A DNA stretch of 64,000 nucleotides from Massilia sp. YIM B02763 (lineage in GTDB: Bacteria; Pseudomonadota; Gammaproteobacteria; Burkholderiales; Burkholderiaceae_D): positions 248,001 through 312,000 of the forward strand of contig NZ_JASNRD010000003.1 in assembly GCF_030412015.1 (NCBI RefSeq), in the 5' to 3' direction. The stretch's first letter is position 1, and each line of letters starts with the position of its first letter. The translations under genes and the position numbers were made by a program. A model generated the notes under the pieces. It ran no database searches and had not been told where the DNA came from. It saw only the letters and a program-made list of their open reading frames with translations. Shown one piece after another: positions 30,568-37,876 of this stretch.

Positions 30568-30585
30568 ATAATTACCGGTAATTAT
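30568..30585. promoter_or_regulatory. 18-bp perfect palindrome in the lipoprotein leader
   Basis: ATAATTACCGGTAATTAT is a perfect 18-bp palindrome 37 bases upstream of the lipoprotein ATG. A TATAAT (minus strand, 30662-30667) lies further up. The palindrome could be a repressor site or a transcript hairpin. Confidence 0.4.
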
Positions 30586-30806
30586 CGCTCGTCAGGAATT
30601 CTCGTAGCTATTTATACTTTGAAAAAGTGCCTACAGACAACGGGAACCTTCCTAGCGCGATATTATAGCCAAATTTACTGAATCGCAATAGAAAACTCGT
30701 GTCAAGCTGTAACTATTGCCGGAACGCCCAAGCTTCATATTGTTACAAGATGTGACCGCCTGTCAGGGCGCTGTTTTTCATAGGAAAAATGGCAAAAACG
30801 CTGTCT

Positions 30807-31286
30807 TCAGAGACCCGTCGTGGACGCCTGCAAACCGGGCAGCGACTCGCTCCAGATCGCCGTAAAACGGGCGCGTGGAACTTCGGTTTCTTGAGGTGCG
30901 TCAAAGGCCGCTTCGCCCCGCAGATGGGCACTGTGGAAGCGGCGCACGACGTGCAGGTCGTCGGCGATGCAGAAGGAGTCGCTCAGCTCGCGCAGGTGGC
31001 GCGGCGTCGTCCGGCACGCGACCGCATGCGAAAAATCGTGCAGCAGGCGGACGAAGCGGGGAGCCTCGCGTTCCAGCCATCCGCTGGAATGGACGGCCAC
31101 GCGCAGCTGGCCGCCGCCGCGCAGGAAGCGGCGCAGTTCGGCATCGGCATCCGCCGTGCCGAGCAGGAACAGCGCGCCATCGGGATCGAACAGGTCGAGC
31201 GTGGCGCGCGCCTGGGCGAATGCCGCGCGCAGGTGCGCCTGGAACGCGGCGCGGGTGTCGAAACGCTGGATCGCCGGCTCGACCAT
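30807..31286 (-). CDS. conserved hypothetical protein downstream of roxA
   Basis: A 159-aa soluble protein I do not recognise with certainty. It may belong to the uncharacterised DUF7931 group. It reads as an alpha/beta domain: an N-terminal helix, LDLFDPDGALFLLG, a hydrophobic LRVAVHSSGWL strand, a His-rich segment (LLHDFSHAVACRTTPRHLREL) and FCIADDLHVVRRFHSAHLRGEAAFD. The layout loosely recalls phospholipase-D-like single domains, but no HKD motif is present. It starts 15 bases after the roxA stop and is probably co-transcribed. Confidence 0.7.
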   Translation of the reverse strand: MVEPAIQRFDTRAAFQAHLRAAFAQARATLDLFDPDGALFLLGTADADAELRRFLRGGGQLRVAVHSSGWLEREAPRFVRLLHDFSHAVACRTTPRHLRELSDSFCIADDLHVVRRFHSAHLRGEAAFDAPQETEVPRARFTAIWSESLPGLQASTTGL

Positions 31287-31301
31287 GTCCGACCCGTCCC
31301 G

Positions 31302-32423
31302 TCAGCCCAGTTCGAGCCAGCCGTCCGAGTACCAGGTGTACAGCGCGTCCAGCACGTCGTCCGAGGCCTGGTCGAGCATGGCGCCGTCCAGGCCGCGCTC
31401 GTTGGCCAGCACGTCCAGCACGACCTTGTCGGCGCGGCCGACGGCGAACGACTCGCCGTTGATGAACACGTTCTTGCCGCGGTACAGCATCAGCGTCTTG
31501 GGCGACAGTTTCAGGCCGCGCTTGGCCGCCTGTTCCATGAAGCGGCCCACCGTCAGCGGCTTGGCGACGGGGGTGAAGAACACGTTGTGCTTCGGTTCGG
31601 ACAGGTATTCGCCCAGGAAGATGGTGACGTCTTCCTCGTCCCAGCGCACCTTGTTGAGCTCTTCCGTGACGGTGGCGAGCATGTCGCGCGGGATCTCGGC
31701 CGGGTTCTTGGCCGGCGTCAGCTGCGGATCGGCATAACGGCCCGGCAGGTCGATCGAGTCGGCCATGAATTGCAGGAAGGCTTCGCCCAGTTCCTGGAAC
31801 GACGGCGAGCGGAAACCGATCGAATAGGTCATGCACTCGCCTTCGGCCACGCCGTCGTGGGCGTAATGCGGCGGCAGGTACAGCATGTCGCCCGGCTCCA
31901 GCACGAACTCTTCTTCCGGTTCGAAGTTCGCCAGGATCTTCAGCGGCACGCCCTCGACCAGCGTCAGGTCCTGCTGCGCGCCGATGCGCCAGCGCCGCTT
32001 GCCCTGCGCCTGCAGCAGGAACACGTCGTAGGAATCGAAATGCGGGCCGACGCCGCCGCCGTCGGTGGCGAAGCTGACCATGAGGTCGTCCAGTCGCGCA
32101 TCCGGCGCGAAGCGGAACTGGCGCAGCAGCGCATCCGCCTTCGGCTCGTGCAGGTTGATGCCTTGCACCAGCATCGTCCATTCGCGCTGGGTGCGCGGGG
32201 GCAGTTCGGTCAGCGGACCGTGCTGCATGTCCCACTGCCCATCGGCCAGGGTGACGAGGCGGGATTCGACGTGGTTCTGCCGGGCCAGTTCGGCGAGTTT
32301 CTCGAACTTGAGCAGCGGCTTGAAATTGGGGATCGCCTGGCGGATCAGGAGCGGTTTCTTGTGCCAGTAATCCCGCAGGAACTGGGCGGGAGTAATGTTC
32401 CCGAGGAGCTGAAGTTTTTGCAT
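31302..32423 (-). CDS. roxA: ribosomal protein uL16 arginine hydroxylase (RoxA/YcfD-like cupin)
   Basis: JmjC/cupin Fe(II)- and 2-oxoglutarate-dependent oxygenase. E. coli YcfD hydroxylates an arginine of ribosomal protein uL16. It has 373 aa. The metal triad is visible: H-x-D in GPHFDSYDVFLLQ (about residues 128-140) and the distal His in YLPPHYAHDG near 190. The N-terminus LQLLGNITPAQFLRDYWHKKPLLI is the family opening, and the C-terminal winged-helix-like part is complete. The -10 box ends five bases before the ATG, so the message may be leaderless. Confidence 0.93.
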   Translation of the reverse strand: MQKLQLLGNITPAQFLRDYWHKKPLLIRQAIPNFKPLLKFEKLAELARQNHVESRLVTLADGQWDMQHGPLTELPPRTQREWTMLVQGINLHEPKADALLRQFRFAPDARLDDLMVSFATDGGGVGPHFDSYDVFLLQAQGKRRWRIGAQQDLTLVEGVPLKILANFEPEEEFVLEPGDMLYLPPHYAHDGVAEGECMTYSIGFRSPSFQELGEAFLQFMADSIDLPGRYADPQLTPAKNPAEIPRDMLATVTEELNKVRWDEEDVTIFLGEYLSEPKHNVFFTPVAKPLTVGRFMEQAAKRGLKLSPKTLMLYRGKNVFINGESFAVGRADKVVLDVLANERGLDGAMLDQASDDVLDALYTWYSDGWLELG

Positions 32424-32428
32424 GCGCC

Positions 32429-32434
32429 ATTATA
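32429..32434 (-). promoter_or_regulatory. roxA: -10 box abutting the roxA start codon
   Basis: TATAAT on the minus strand, then GGCGC, then ATG. The usual start point 6-7 bases downstream would fall on the A of ATG. No Shine-Dalgarno sequence is possible there. Confidence 0.55.
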
Positions 32435-32469
32435 CCCATGGGCGGGGCGGGGAAAAACGGTGATGGGGG

Positions 32470-32475
32470 TATAAT
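32470..32475 (+). promoter_or_regulatory. slyD: -10 box of slyD
   Basis: TATAAT 29 bases before the slyD ATG, back-to-back with the roxA -10. No good -35 is seen. GAAAGGA forms the RBS. Confidence 0.5.
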
Positions 32476-32503
32476 CGGACCCTTACCCACGAAAGGAAGC
32501 GCA

Positions 32504-33049
32504 ATGAAGATTGCCAAGAACACGGTTGTGTCGGTGAACTACAAGTTGTCCGACGCCCAGAACAACCTGATCGAAGACGGCGCCCAGCCGATGGTCTACC
32601 TGCACGGTGGTTACGAGAACACGCTGCCGAAGATCGAAGAAGAGCTGGACGGCAAGGATGTGGGCTACACGTCGACCATCCAGATCGAGCCGGACGATGC
32701 GTTCGGCGACTACGACCCGAACCTGGTGAAGGTCGAGGACCGCAAGCGCCTGCCGGAACCGATCGAAGTCGGCATGCAGTTCGAAGGCGTGGCCGAAGGC
32801 GGCGACGACGAGCCGGTGATCTTCACCGTGACCGACGTGGCGGACGACAAGGTCGTGCTCGACGGCAACCACCCGCTGGCCGGCATGGCACTGCGCTTCG
32901 AACTGTCGGTGATCGACGTGCGCGAAGCGACCGCGGAAGAAGTGGCCCACGGCCACGTGCACGGCGCCCACGGCCACCACGGCCATGCGCACGACGAGAT
33001 CGAGGACAGCGAGCCGGGCGACCATTTCCGTAGCCAGCCGCTGCAGTAA
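32504..33049 (+). CDS. slyD: FKBP-type peptidyl-prolyl isomerase SlyD
   Basis: Prolyl isomerase and chaperone that also binds nickel in E. coli. The 181-aa chain has the split FKBP fold: NTVVSVNYKLSDAQNNLIED, PMVYLHGGYENTLPKIEEEL (about residues 30-50), the insert-in-flap chaperone domain (DAFGDYDPNLVKVEDRKRLP) and the closing DGNHPLAGMALRFELSVIDV. The tail is His-rich (HGHVHGAHGHHGHAHDE), a metal-binding region shorter than in E. coli and without its cysteines. It is transcribed away from roxA. Confidence 0.95.
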   Translation: MKIAKNTVVSVNYKLSDAQNNLIEDGAQPMVYLHGGYENTLPKIEEELDGKDVGYTSTIQIEPDDAFGDYDPNLVKVEDRKRLPEPIEVGMQFEGVAEGGDDEPVIFTVTDVADDKVVLDGNHPLAGMALRFELSVIDVREATAEEVAHGHVHGAHGHHGHAHDEIEDSEPGDHFRSQPLQ

Positions 33050-33072
33050 TACGTAGTACGGAACACTAACAA

Positions 33073-33150
33073 CGTCGTCCCTGCGCAGGCAGGGACCCGA
33101 TTTCCGAGCATTGACGCGAGATTGGGCCCCTGCCTGCGCAGGGGCGACGG
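33073..33150. repeat. palindromic repeat doublet, family 1 copy D
   Basis: Left CGTCGTCCCTGCGCAGGCAG and right CCCCTGCCTGCGCAGGGGCG in inverted orientation. It fills the convergent gap between slyD and the phosphoesterase-like gene and ends 2 bases before that gene's stop. Confidence 0.85.
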
Positions 33151-33152
33151 GG

Positions 33153-34166
33153 TTACTTCTTGCCTGTTTTCTGGCTTTCCGCCTTCGGATGGTCTTCCTT
33201 CTTGCCACCCGTCCCCTTGTCGACCTTGAACAGCACCCGGTTCGCCGGATCGACCGCCACCTCGACCGCCTGCGCCCCCACCGACAGGTGCCCCACGTTG
33301 CCCTGCCACTCGATCGCCGGCTTCACGCCCTTGGCGATCCGCCCGCTGTCGACCAGCAGTACCTTGCCGCGGAATTTTTGCGCCAGCGTCAGCACCTGCC
33401 GCCGCGTCTCGGCGAAGCCGTCGTTTTCCGGCAGCGCGCTGCGCAGCAGGGCGCGCAGGCCGGTCGGCTGGGAGAAGGCTTTCAGATCGCCTTCCGAAAA
33501 CAGCACCAGCGCTTCCAGCTTGTCGCGCCTGGCGATGGTGAACAGGCGGTTCAGCCAGAAGCGGTTGGCCACCAGGCGGTCCTCGTATTCGCTGTTGCGG
33601 CCGGCCGCCGTCAGGTAGTGGTTGTTATCCGCCGGCATGTTGACGGTGGCGTATAGCACCTTGCCCACCGACCAGTGGGCGTTTTCCGCATAGCTGCGAA
33701 AACGCGGGCTCGTCGACAGGCGCGTCAGCGACAGCTTGTGCGCGCCCAGCGCCGACGGCTCGCCGTAGTACAGCTCGCGGATGCGGTTCAGGCGTTCGAT
33801 CGCGTTCGTGCGGCCGGCGCTGTTGCGGCATTCGGTCCAGTCGCTGCCGGCCGGCAGCACCACGACGGGGCGGCGCGCCGCGTCGACCAGTTCGCGCCGC
33901 TGCTGGTACAGCTTGTCGCTGCAGGGTTCGGCCGCCCCCTTGATGCCGGTGAGGACGAGGAAGGCCACGTCCTTGCCGTCGTTGTCGCCGAGCGCCTCTT
34001 TCAGGCGCTTGTCGCCGCCGTCCGCCGCGCCGTGGCCGATGATGGCAAAGCGGTGCGCCGATCCATGGTCGTCCTGCTTGCCGTCGCCGGCGGCGAACGC
34101 GCCGGCGGCGAGCAGGGCCGCGCCCAGGAGGGCGGACAGTCGGACGAACGGGCGGCGCTTGCGCAT
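33153..34166 (-). CDS. exported calcineurin-like phosphoesterase homologue, metal site degenerate
   Basis: A 337-aa protein with a Sec signal peptide (LSALLGAALLAAGAFA-AG). Its layout follows a group of metallophosphoesterase-like proteins: FAIIGHG, FLVLTGIKGAAEPCSDKLYQQR, VVLPAGSDWTEC, a LSTSPRFRSYAENAHWSVGKV block and ATVNMPADNNHY. From my memory of the family, active relatives read GDTxY, HxGDxK and PGDNEWTDC at the first three points. Here the metal-binding Asp and Asn residues are gone. It ends in a Lys-rich tail. The start overlaps the mutS stop (TGATG), so the two are coupled. Confidence 0.65.
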   Translation of the reverse strand: MRKRRPFVRLSALLGAALLAAGAFAAGDGKQDDHGSAHRFAIIGHGAADGGDKRLKEALGDNDGKDVAFLVLTGIKGAAEPCSDKLYQQRRELVDAARRPVVVLPAGSDWTECRNSAGRTNAIERLNRIRELYYGEPSALGAHKLSLTRLSTSPRFRSYAENAHWSVGKVLYATVNMPADNNHYLTAAGRNSEYEDRLVANRFWLNRLFTIARRDKLEALVLFSEGDLKAFSQPTGLRALLRSALPENDGFAETRRQVLTLAQKFRGKVLLVDSGRIAKGVKPAIEWQGNVGHLSVGAQAVEVAVDPANRVLFKVDKGTGGKKEDHPKAESQKTGKK

Positions 34167-36856
34167 CAGCCGGCGGCCAGGCGCTTGAGTTCGTACAGGC
34201 GCTCGAGCGCCTCGCGCGGTGTCAAGGCATCCGGATCGATGTCGTCCAGCAGCGCGAGCGCGGGGGAGGGGGCGATGCCGGCTGGCGCCACGGCCGGGGC
34301 GGCGCCGTCCGCGTCCACCGCATCGTCCGCCGCATCGTCTGCTTGTGCCGGCGCGAACAAGTCGAGCTGCGGCGTCGCGTCGAGCGCCTGCGATTCCAGC
34401 CGCGCCAGGTGCTTGCGCGCGGCGCGGATCACGGCCGGCGGCACACCGGCCAGCTGGGCCACCTGCAGGCCGTAGCTCTGCGAGGCCGGGCCGTCCTGCA
34501 CGGCGTGCAGGAACACGATGCTGTCCTTGTGCTCGACGGCCGACAGGTGCACGTTGACGGCGCTCGGATGCGCTTCCGGCAGCTGGGTCAGTTCGAAATA
34601 GTGGGTGGCGAACAAGGTGAAGCTGCGGCTCGCGTCGATCAGGTGGCGCGCGATCGCCCATGCCAGCGCCAGGCCGTCGAAGGTGGACGTGCCGCGGCCC
34701 ACTTCGTCCATCAGCACCAGCGAGTGCTCGGTGGCGCCGTTCAGGATGGTGGCCGATTCCGTCATCTCGACCATGAAGGTCGAGCGGCCGTTGGCCAGGT
34801 CGTCGGAGGCGCCGATGCGGGTGAAGATGCGGTCGATCGGGCCGATCGTCGCGCTGGCCGCCGGCACGTAGCTGCCGATGTAGGCCAGTAGCGTGATCAG
34901 GGCGACCTGGCGCATGAAGGTCGATTTGCCGCCCATGTTCGGACCGGTGATCAGCAGCAGGCGCCGGTCGTTCGACAGTACGCAGTCGTTGGCGATGAAG
35001 CGCTCGATCTGCTGTTCGACCACCGGATGGCGGCCCTCGACGATGGTCAAGCAAGGATCCTGCACCAGCTGCGGCGCGCACCAGTTGTTGCGCACGGCGT
35101 GGCCCGTGAGCGCGGCCAGCGCATCGATCTGGGCGATGCCCGCGGCGATGCGCTGCAGGCAGCCGATGTGCGGCGCCAGGTCGCCCAGCAGCAGTTCGTA
35201 CAGCAGCTTTTCGCGCGCCAGCGCGCGGTCCTGCGCGGACAGGGCCTTGTCCTCGAAGGCCTTCAGTTCCGGCGTGATGTAGCGCTCGCAGTTCTTCAGC
35301 GTCTGGCGGCGGCGGTAGTCTTCCGGCACCTTGTCGGCCTGGCCGTTCGTCACCTCGATATAGAAGCCGTGCACCCGGTTGTACTCGACGCGCAGGTTGG
35401 CGATGCCGGTGCGGGCGCGCTCGCGCGTCTCCAGGTCGACGAGGAACTGGCCCGCGTTCTCGGACAGCGCGCGCAGTTCGTCCAGCTCCGCATCGAAGCC
35501 GCGCGCGAACACGCCGCCGTCGCGCACCATGGCCGCCGGTTCCTCGGCGACGGCGCGCACCAGCAGGTCCAGGCAGTCTTCGGGGACGGCCAGGGCGTCG
35601 TGGATGTCGCGCAGCAGGCAGGAGTCGCCCGGGATGAAGCAGCGCGCCACCTGCTCGCGCAGGGCCGGCAGCTGCTTCAGGCCGTCGCGCAGGCTGGCCA
35701 GGTCGCGCGGACGCGCCGTCTGCAGCGCGATGCGCGTGGTGATGCGCTCGACGTCCGGCACGTGGGTCAGCGTCGCGGCCAAATCGTGCGCCGCTTCGTT
35801 CAATGCCAGCGCGCCGATCGCCTCGTGGCGCGAACGGGCCACGGACTGGTCGCGCTTCGCGTGGTGGATCCAGTGGCGCAGCAGGCGCGAGCCCATCGCC
35901 GTGCGGCAGCCGTCCAGCAGCGAGAACAGCGTGGGCGACTCGTGGCCGCGGATGGTCTCCGTCAGCTCCAGGTTGCGGCGCGTGGCGGCGTCCAGGCCGA
36001 TGAATTCGCTCTCCGATTCCACCGACAGGCTCTTCACGTGCTGCAGACCGCGTCCCTGCGTCGACTGGGCATAGCGCAGCAGCGCGCCGGCCGCGCCGAA
36101 CGCGGCGCCCATGCCGTCCGCGCCGAAGCCGGACAAGGTCGCGACGCCCAGCTGGTCCAGCAGCGATTTGTGGCCGTGGACGACGTCGAAATGCCACTCG
36201 GGCACGCGCGCCGTATGGCCGACGGGGCTGGCTTCGAACATGTCCGCATCGGCATCCGCGCGCAGCACCTCGGCCGGCGCGATGCGTTCGAGTTCCTGCA
36301 CGAGGCGGGTGGCGGCCACGCGCGCATCGCCCGCGAATTCCATCAGGCGCAGCGCACCGCTGGCCAGCGACAGCCAGGCCAGGCCCGTCGTGACGACCTT
36401 GCGGTTGGCGACGGTGCACACGGCCAGCAGCGGACGCTCGGCCTTTTCCGGCAGCAGGTCCGAATCCGTCAGCGTGCCCGGCGTGACGACGCGCACGACC
36501 TTGCGCTCCACGGGACCTTTCGACAGGGCCGGATCGCCGATCTGCTCGCAGATCGCGCACGACTCGCCCAGCTTGACGAGCTTGGCGAGGTAGGGATCCA
36601 GCGAGTGGAACGGCACGCCCGCCATCTTGATCGGATTGCCGCCCGAGGCGCCGCGTGCCGTCAGCGTGATGCCCAGGATGCGCGAGGCCTTTTCCGCGTC
36701 TTCGTAGAACAGCTCGTAGAAGTCGCCCATGCGGTAGAAGACGAGCATGGTGGGGTAGTCGGCCTTGATGCGCAGGTATTGCTGCATCATGGGCGTGTGC
36801 TTTTCGGTCGCGAGGCGTTTCGCCGCGTCGGCACTGATTTCGCGTGGGACGTTCAT
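34166..36856 (-). CDS. mutS: DNA mismatch repair protein MutS
   Basis: Recognises base mismatches and starts MutL-directed repair. It is 896 aa from the ATG at 36856; an in-frame ATG at 36964 adds an unrelated stretch. The N-terminal mismatch-binding motif is [12 protein letters not shown], with Phe near residue 36. The clamp and lever domains follow, then the ATPase with [14 protein letters not shown] (about residues 620-640), the Walker B region [17 protein letters not shown] and [10 protein letters not shown]. The C-terminus has an Ala/Asp-rich linker and a final helical tetramer motif ([16 protein letters not shown]). All catalytic features are intact. Confidence 0.98.
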   Translation of the reverse strand: MNVPREISADAAKRLATEKHTPMMQQYLRIKADYPTMLVFYRMGDFYELFYEDAEKASRILGITLTARGASGGNPIKMAGVPFHSLDPYLAKLVKLGESCAICEQIGDPALSKGPVERKVVRVVTPGTLTDSDLLPEKAERPLLAVCTVANRKVVTTGLAWLSLASGALRLMEFAGDARVAATRLVQELERIAPAEVLRADADADMFEASPVGHTARVPEWHFDVVHGHKSLLDQLGVATLSGFGADGMGAAFGAAGALLRYAQSTQGRGLQHVKSLSVESESEFIGLDAATRRNLELTETIRGHESPTLFSLLDGCRTAMGSRLLRHWIHHAKRDQSVARSRHEAIGALALNEAAHDLAATLTHVPDVERITTRIALQTARPRDLASLRDGLKQLPALREQVARCFIPGDSCLLRDIHDALAVPEDCLDLLVRAVAEEPAAMVRDGGVFARGFDAELDELRALSENAGQFLVDLETRERARTGIANLRVEYNRVHGFYIEVTNGQADKVPEDYRRRQTLKNCERYITPELKAFEDKALSAQDRALAREKLLYELLLGDLAPHIGCLQRIAAGIAQIDALAALTGHAVRNNWCAPQLVQDPCLTIVEGRHPVVEQQIERFIANDCVLSNDRRLLLITGPNMGGKSTFMRQVALITLLAYIGSYVPAASATIGPIDRIFTRIGASDDLANGRSTFMVEMTESATILNGATEHSLVLMDEVGRGTSTFDGLALAWAIARHLIDASRSFTLFATHYFELTQLPEAHPSAVNVHLSAVEHKDSIVFLHAVQDGPASQSYGLQVAQLAGVPPAVIRAARKHLARLESQALDATPQLDLFAPAQADDAADDAVDADGAAPAVAPAGIAPSPALALLDDIDPDALTPREALERLYELKRLAAG

Positions 36857-36983
36857 GTGGTCGATTCGAGTAGGCAAGGAAGAAAGGTCTTGCCAGGGAC
36901 GCCATTTTACCGCGATCGATGGCCGCCGGGGCAGCCCGGCCGTATCGATCGCCGGCACATGCACGCGGTGCGGCGCGGTGCGG

Positions 36984-37187
36984 CTACTCCCGCCGTCGTT
37001 GCGGCGAAGCCACCAGGCGCACCGCCGTCATCACATCGATATTGTGGCGGGCCAGCGCATGGGCGGCCGCCCTGGGGCCCGGCACGCGCAGAACAGCGTC
37101 GATCGTCGCCGCCGTCTCGCGGTCGACCCTCCGCTCACCCAGGGCCCGCTGGGGCACGCCGTGATCCGGTATATACAAGAACGTCAT
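36984..37187 (-). CDS. small hypothetical protein
   Basis: A 67-aa basic protein ([16 protein letters not shown] start) that I do not recognise. A strong RBS, GGAGG at 37194-37198, sits 6 bases before the ATG, which is the main reason to believe it. It is predicted mostly helical after residue 20 ([32 protein letters not shown]). No signal peptide or membrane segment. It lies 127 bases upstream of mutS on the same strand. Confidence 0.5.
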   Translation of the reverse strand: MTFLYIPDHGVPQRALGERRVDRETAATIDAVLRVPGPRAAAHALARHNIDVMTAVRLVASPQRRRE

Positions 37188-37260
37188 GCGTTTCCTCCAT
37201 GGTCTGAGAGGAAATCTTCCCGCATTTGTTCGTTTGATTAATTAAACCATCTCAAGCCGA

Positions 37261-37626
37261 TCATGACAGCCGTGCATGGTTCAGGATGAGCCAGGCCACC
37301 GTGATCACCACCATCCCCGTCAGGGTCACGCACGACCAGGTGAAGAACCACGCCGACAGCAGGCCCGCCTGCAGCACTTTCTCGAACAGTACGCCCAGCG
37401 CGAAGTCGAAGGCGGTCAGGAAGGACCAGCGGCGCAGGTAGACGGGCAGGTAGCGGCTCATCTTGCGGTTGTGCTGGCGGGCGGCGTGGCGCTCGATGCG
37501 GTCGCGGGCGGCGCTGACGTCGCGGAACAGCCAGTCGAAGAAGAGGAACCGGTACAGCAGGCGCCGGAACGGCATCTCCGGTGCCGGATCGTCGGAAGGG
37601 GGCTGCGTGTGCTGGTCGAGGGTCAT
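37261..37626 (-). CDS. hypothetical inner-membrane protein
   Basis: A 121-aa protein not assigned to a family. It has a cytoplasmic N-terminal half rich in Arg (RRLLYRFLFFDWLFRDVSAARDRIERHAARQH) and two predicted membrane helices in the second half (about residues 64-84 and 92-115). The ATG at 37626 is chosen because it is the start closest to the conserved-looking part; the ORF opens eight codons earlier. It sits between the small ORF before mutS and the cyanophycin locus. Confidence 0.55.
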   Translation of the reverse strand: MTLDQHTQPPSDDPAPEMPFRRLLYRFLFFDWLFRDVSAARDRIERHAARQHNRKMSRYLPVYLRRWSFLTAFDFALGVLFEKVLQAGLLSAWFFTWSCVTLTGMVVITVAWLILNHARLS

Positions 37627-37832
37627 GGTCGCACCGTTGTCTGATGGCATGCTGGCGGCGTGCCGTCGCTCTGCACGGCGGCGCGATTCTCCATACTATG
37701 TCAGAAGTCGGGGCAGCCACGTTCGCTGGCTAACGTAGTGTCGGCCGCCCGCCATTGTCCAGCTAATCTACCGTTCGGCAGGAAAATTTCCACTAATCCT
37801 TTGATTCGGTTTGATTTTTGTTCCAGCTACGA

Positions 37833-37856
37833 CAAAGGGCGCCGCAGCGCCCTTGT
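37833..37856 (-). terminator. terminator-like hairpin after cphA
   Basis: AAGGGCGC-CGCA-GCGCCCTT stem, extendable through ACAA/TTGT with one mismatch. On the minus strand it is followed by TTTGTCG, a weak T-tract. It lies 21 bases beyond the cphA stop. Confidence 0.5.
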
Positions 37857-37876
37857 CGGTGGAACAGGCCGAGCCC

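Noticed and set aside
30662..30705. TTGACA (30705-30700) and TATAAT (30667-30662) as a promoter of the lipoprotein
   Set aside because: The two hexamers are 32 bases apart, far beyond a functional spacer.
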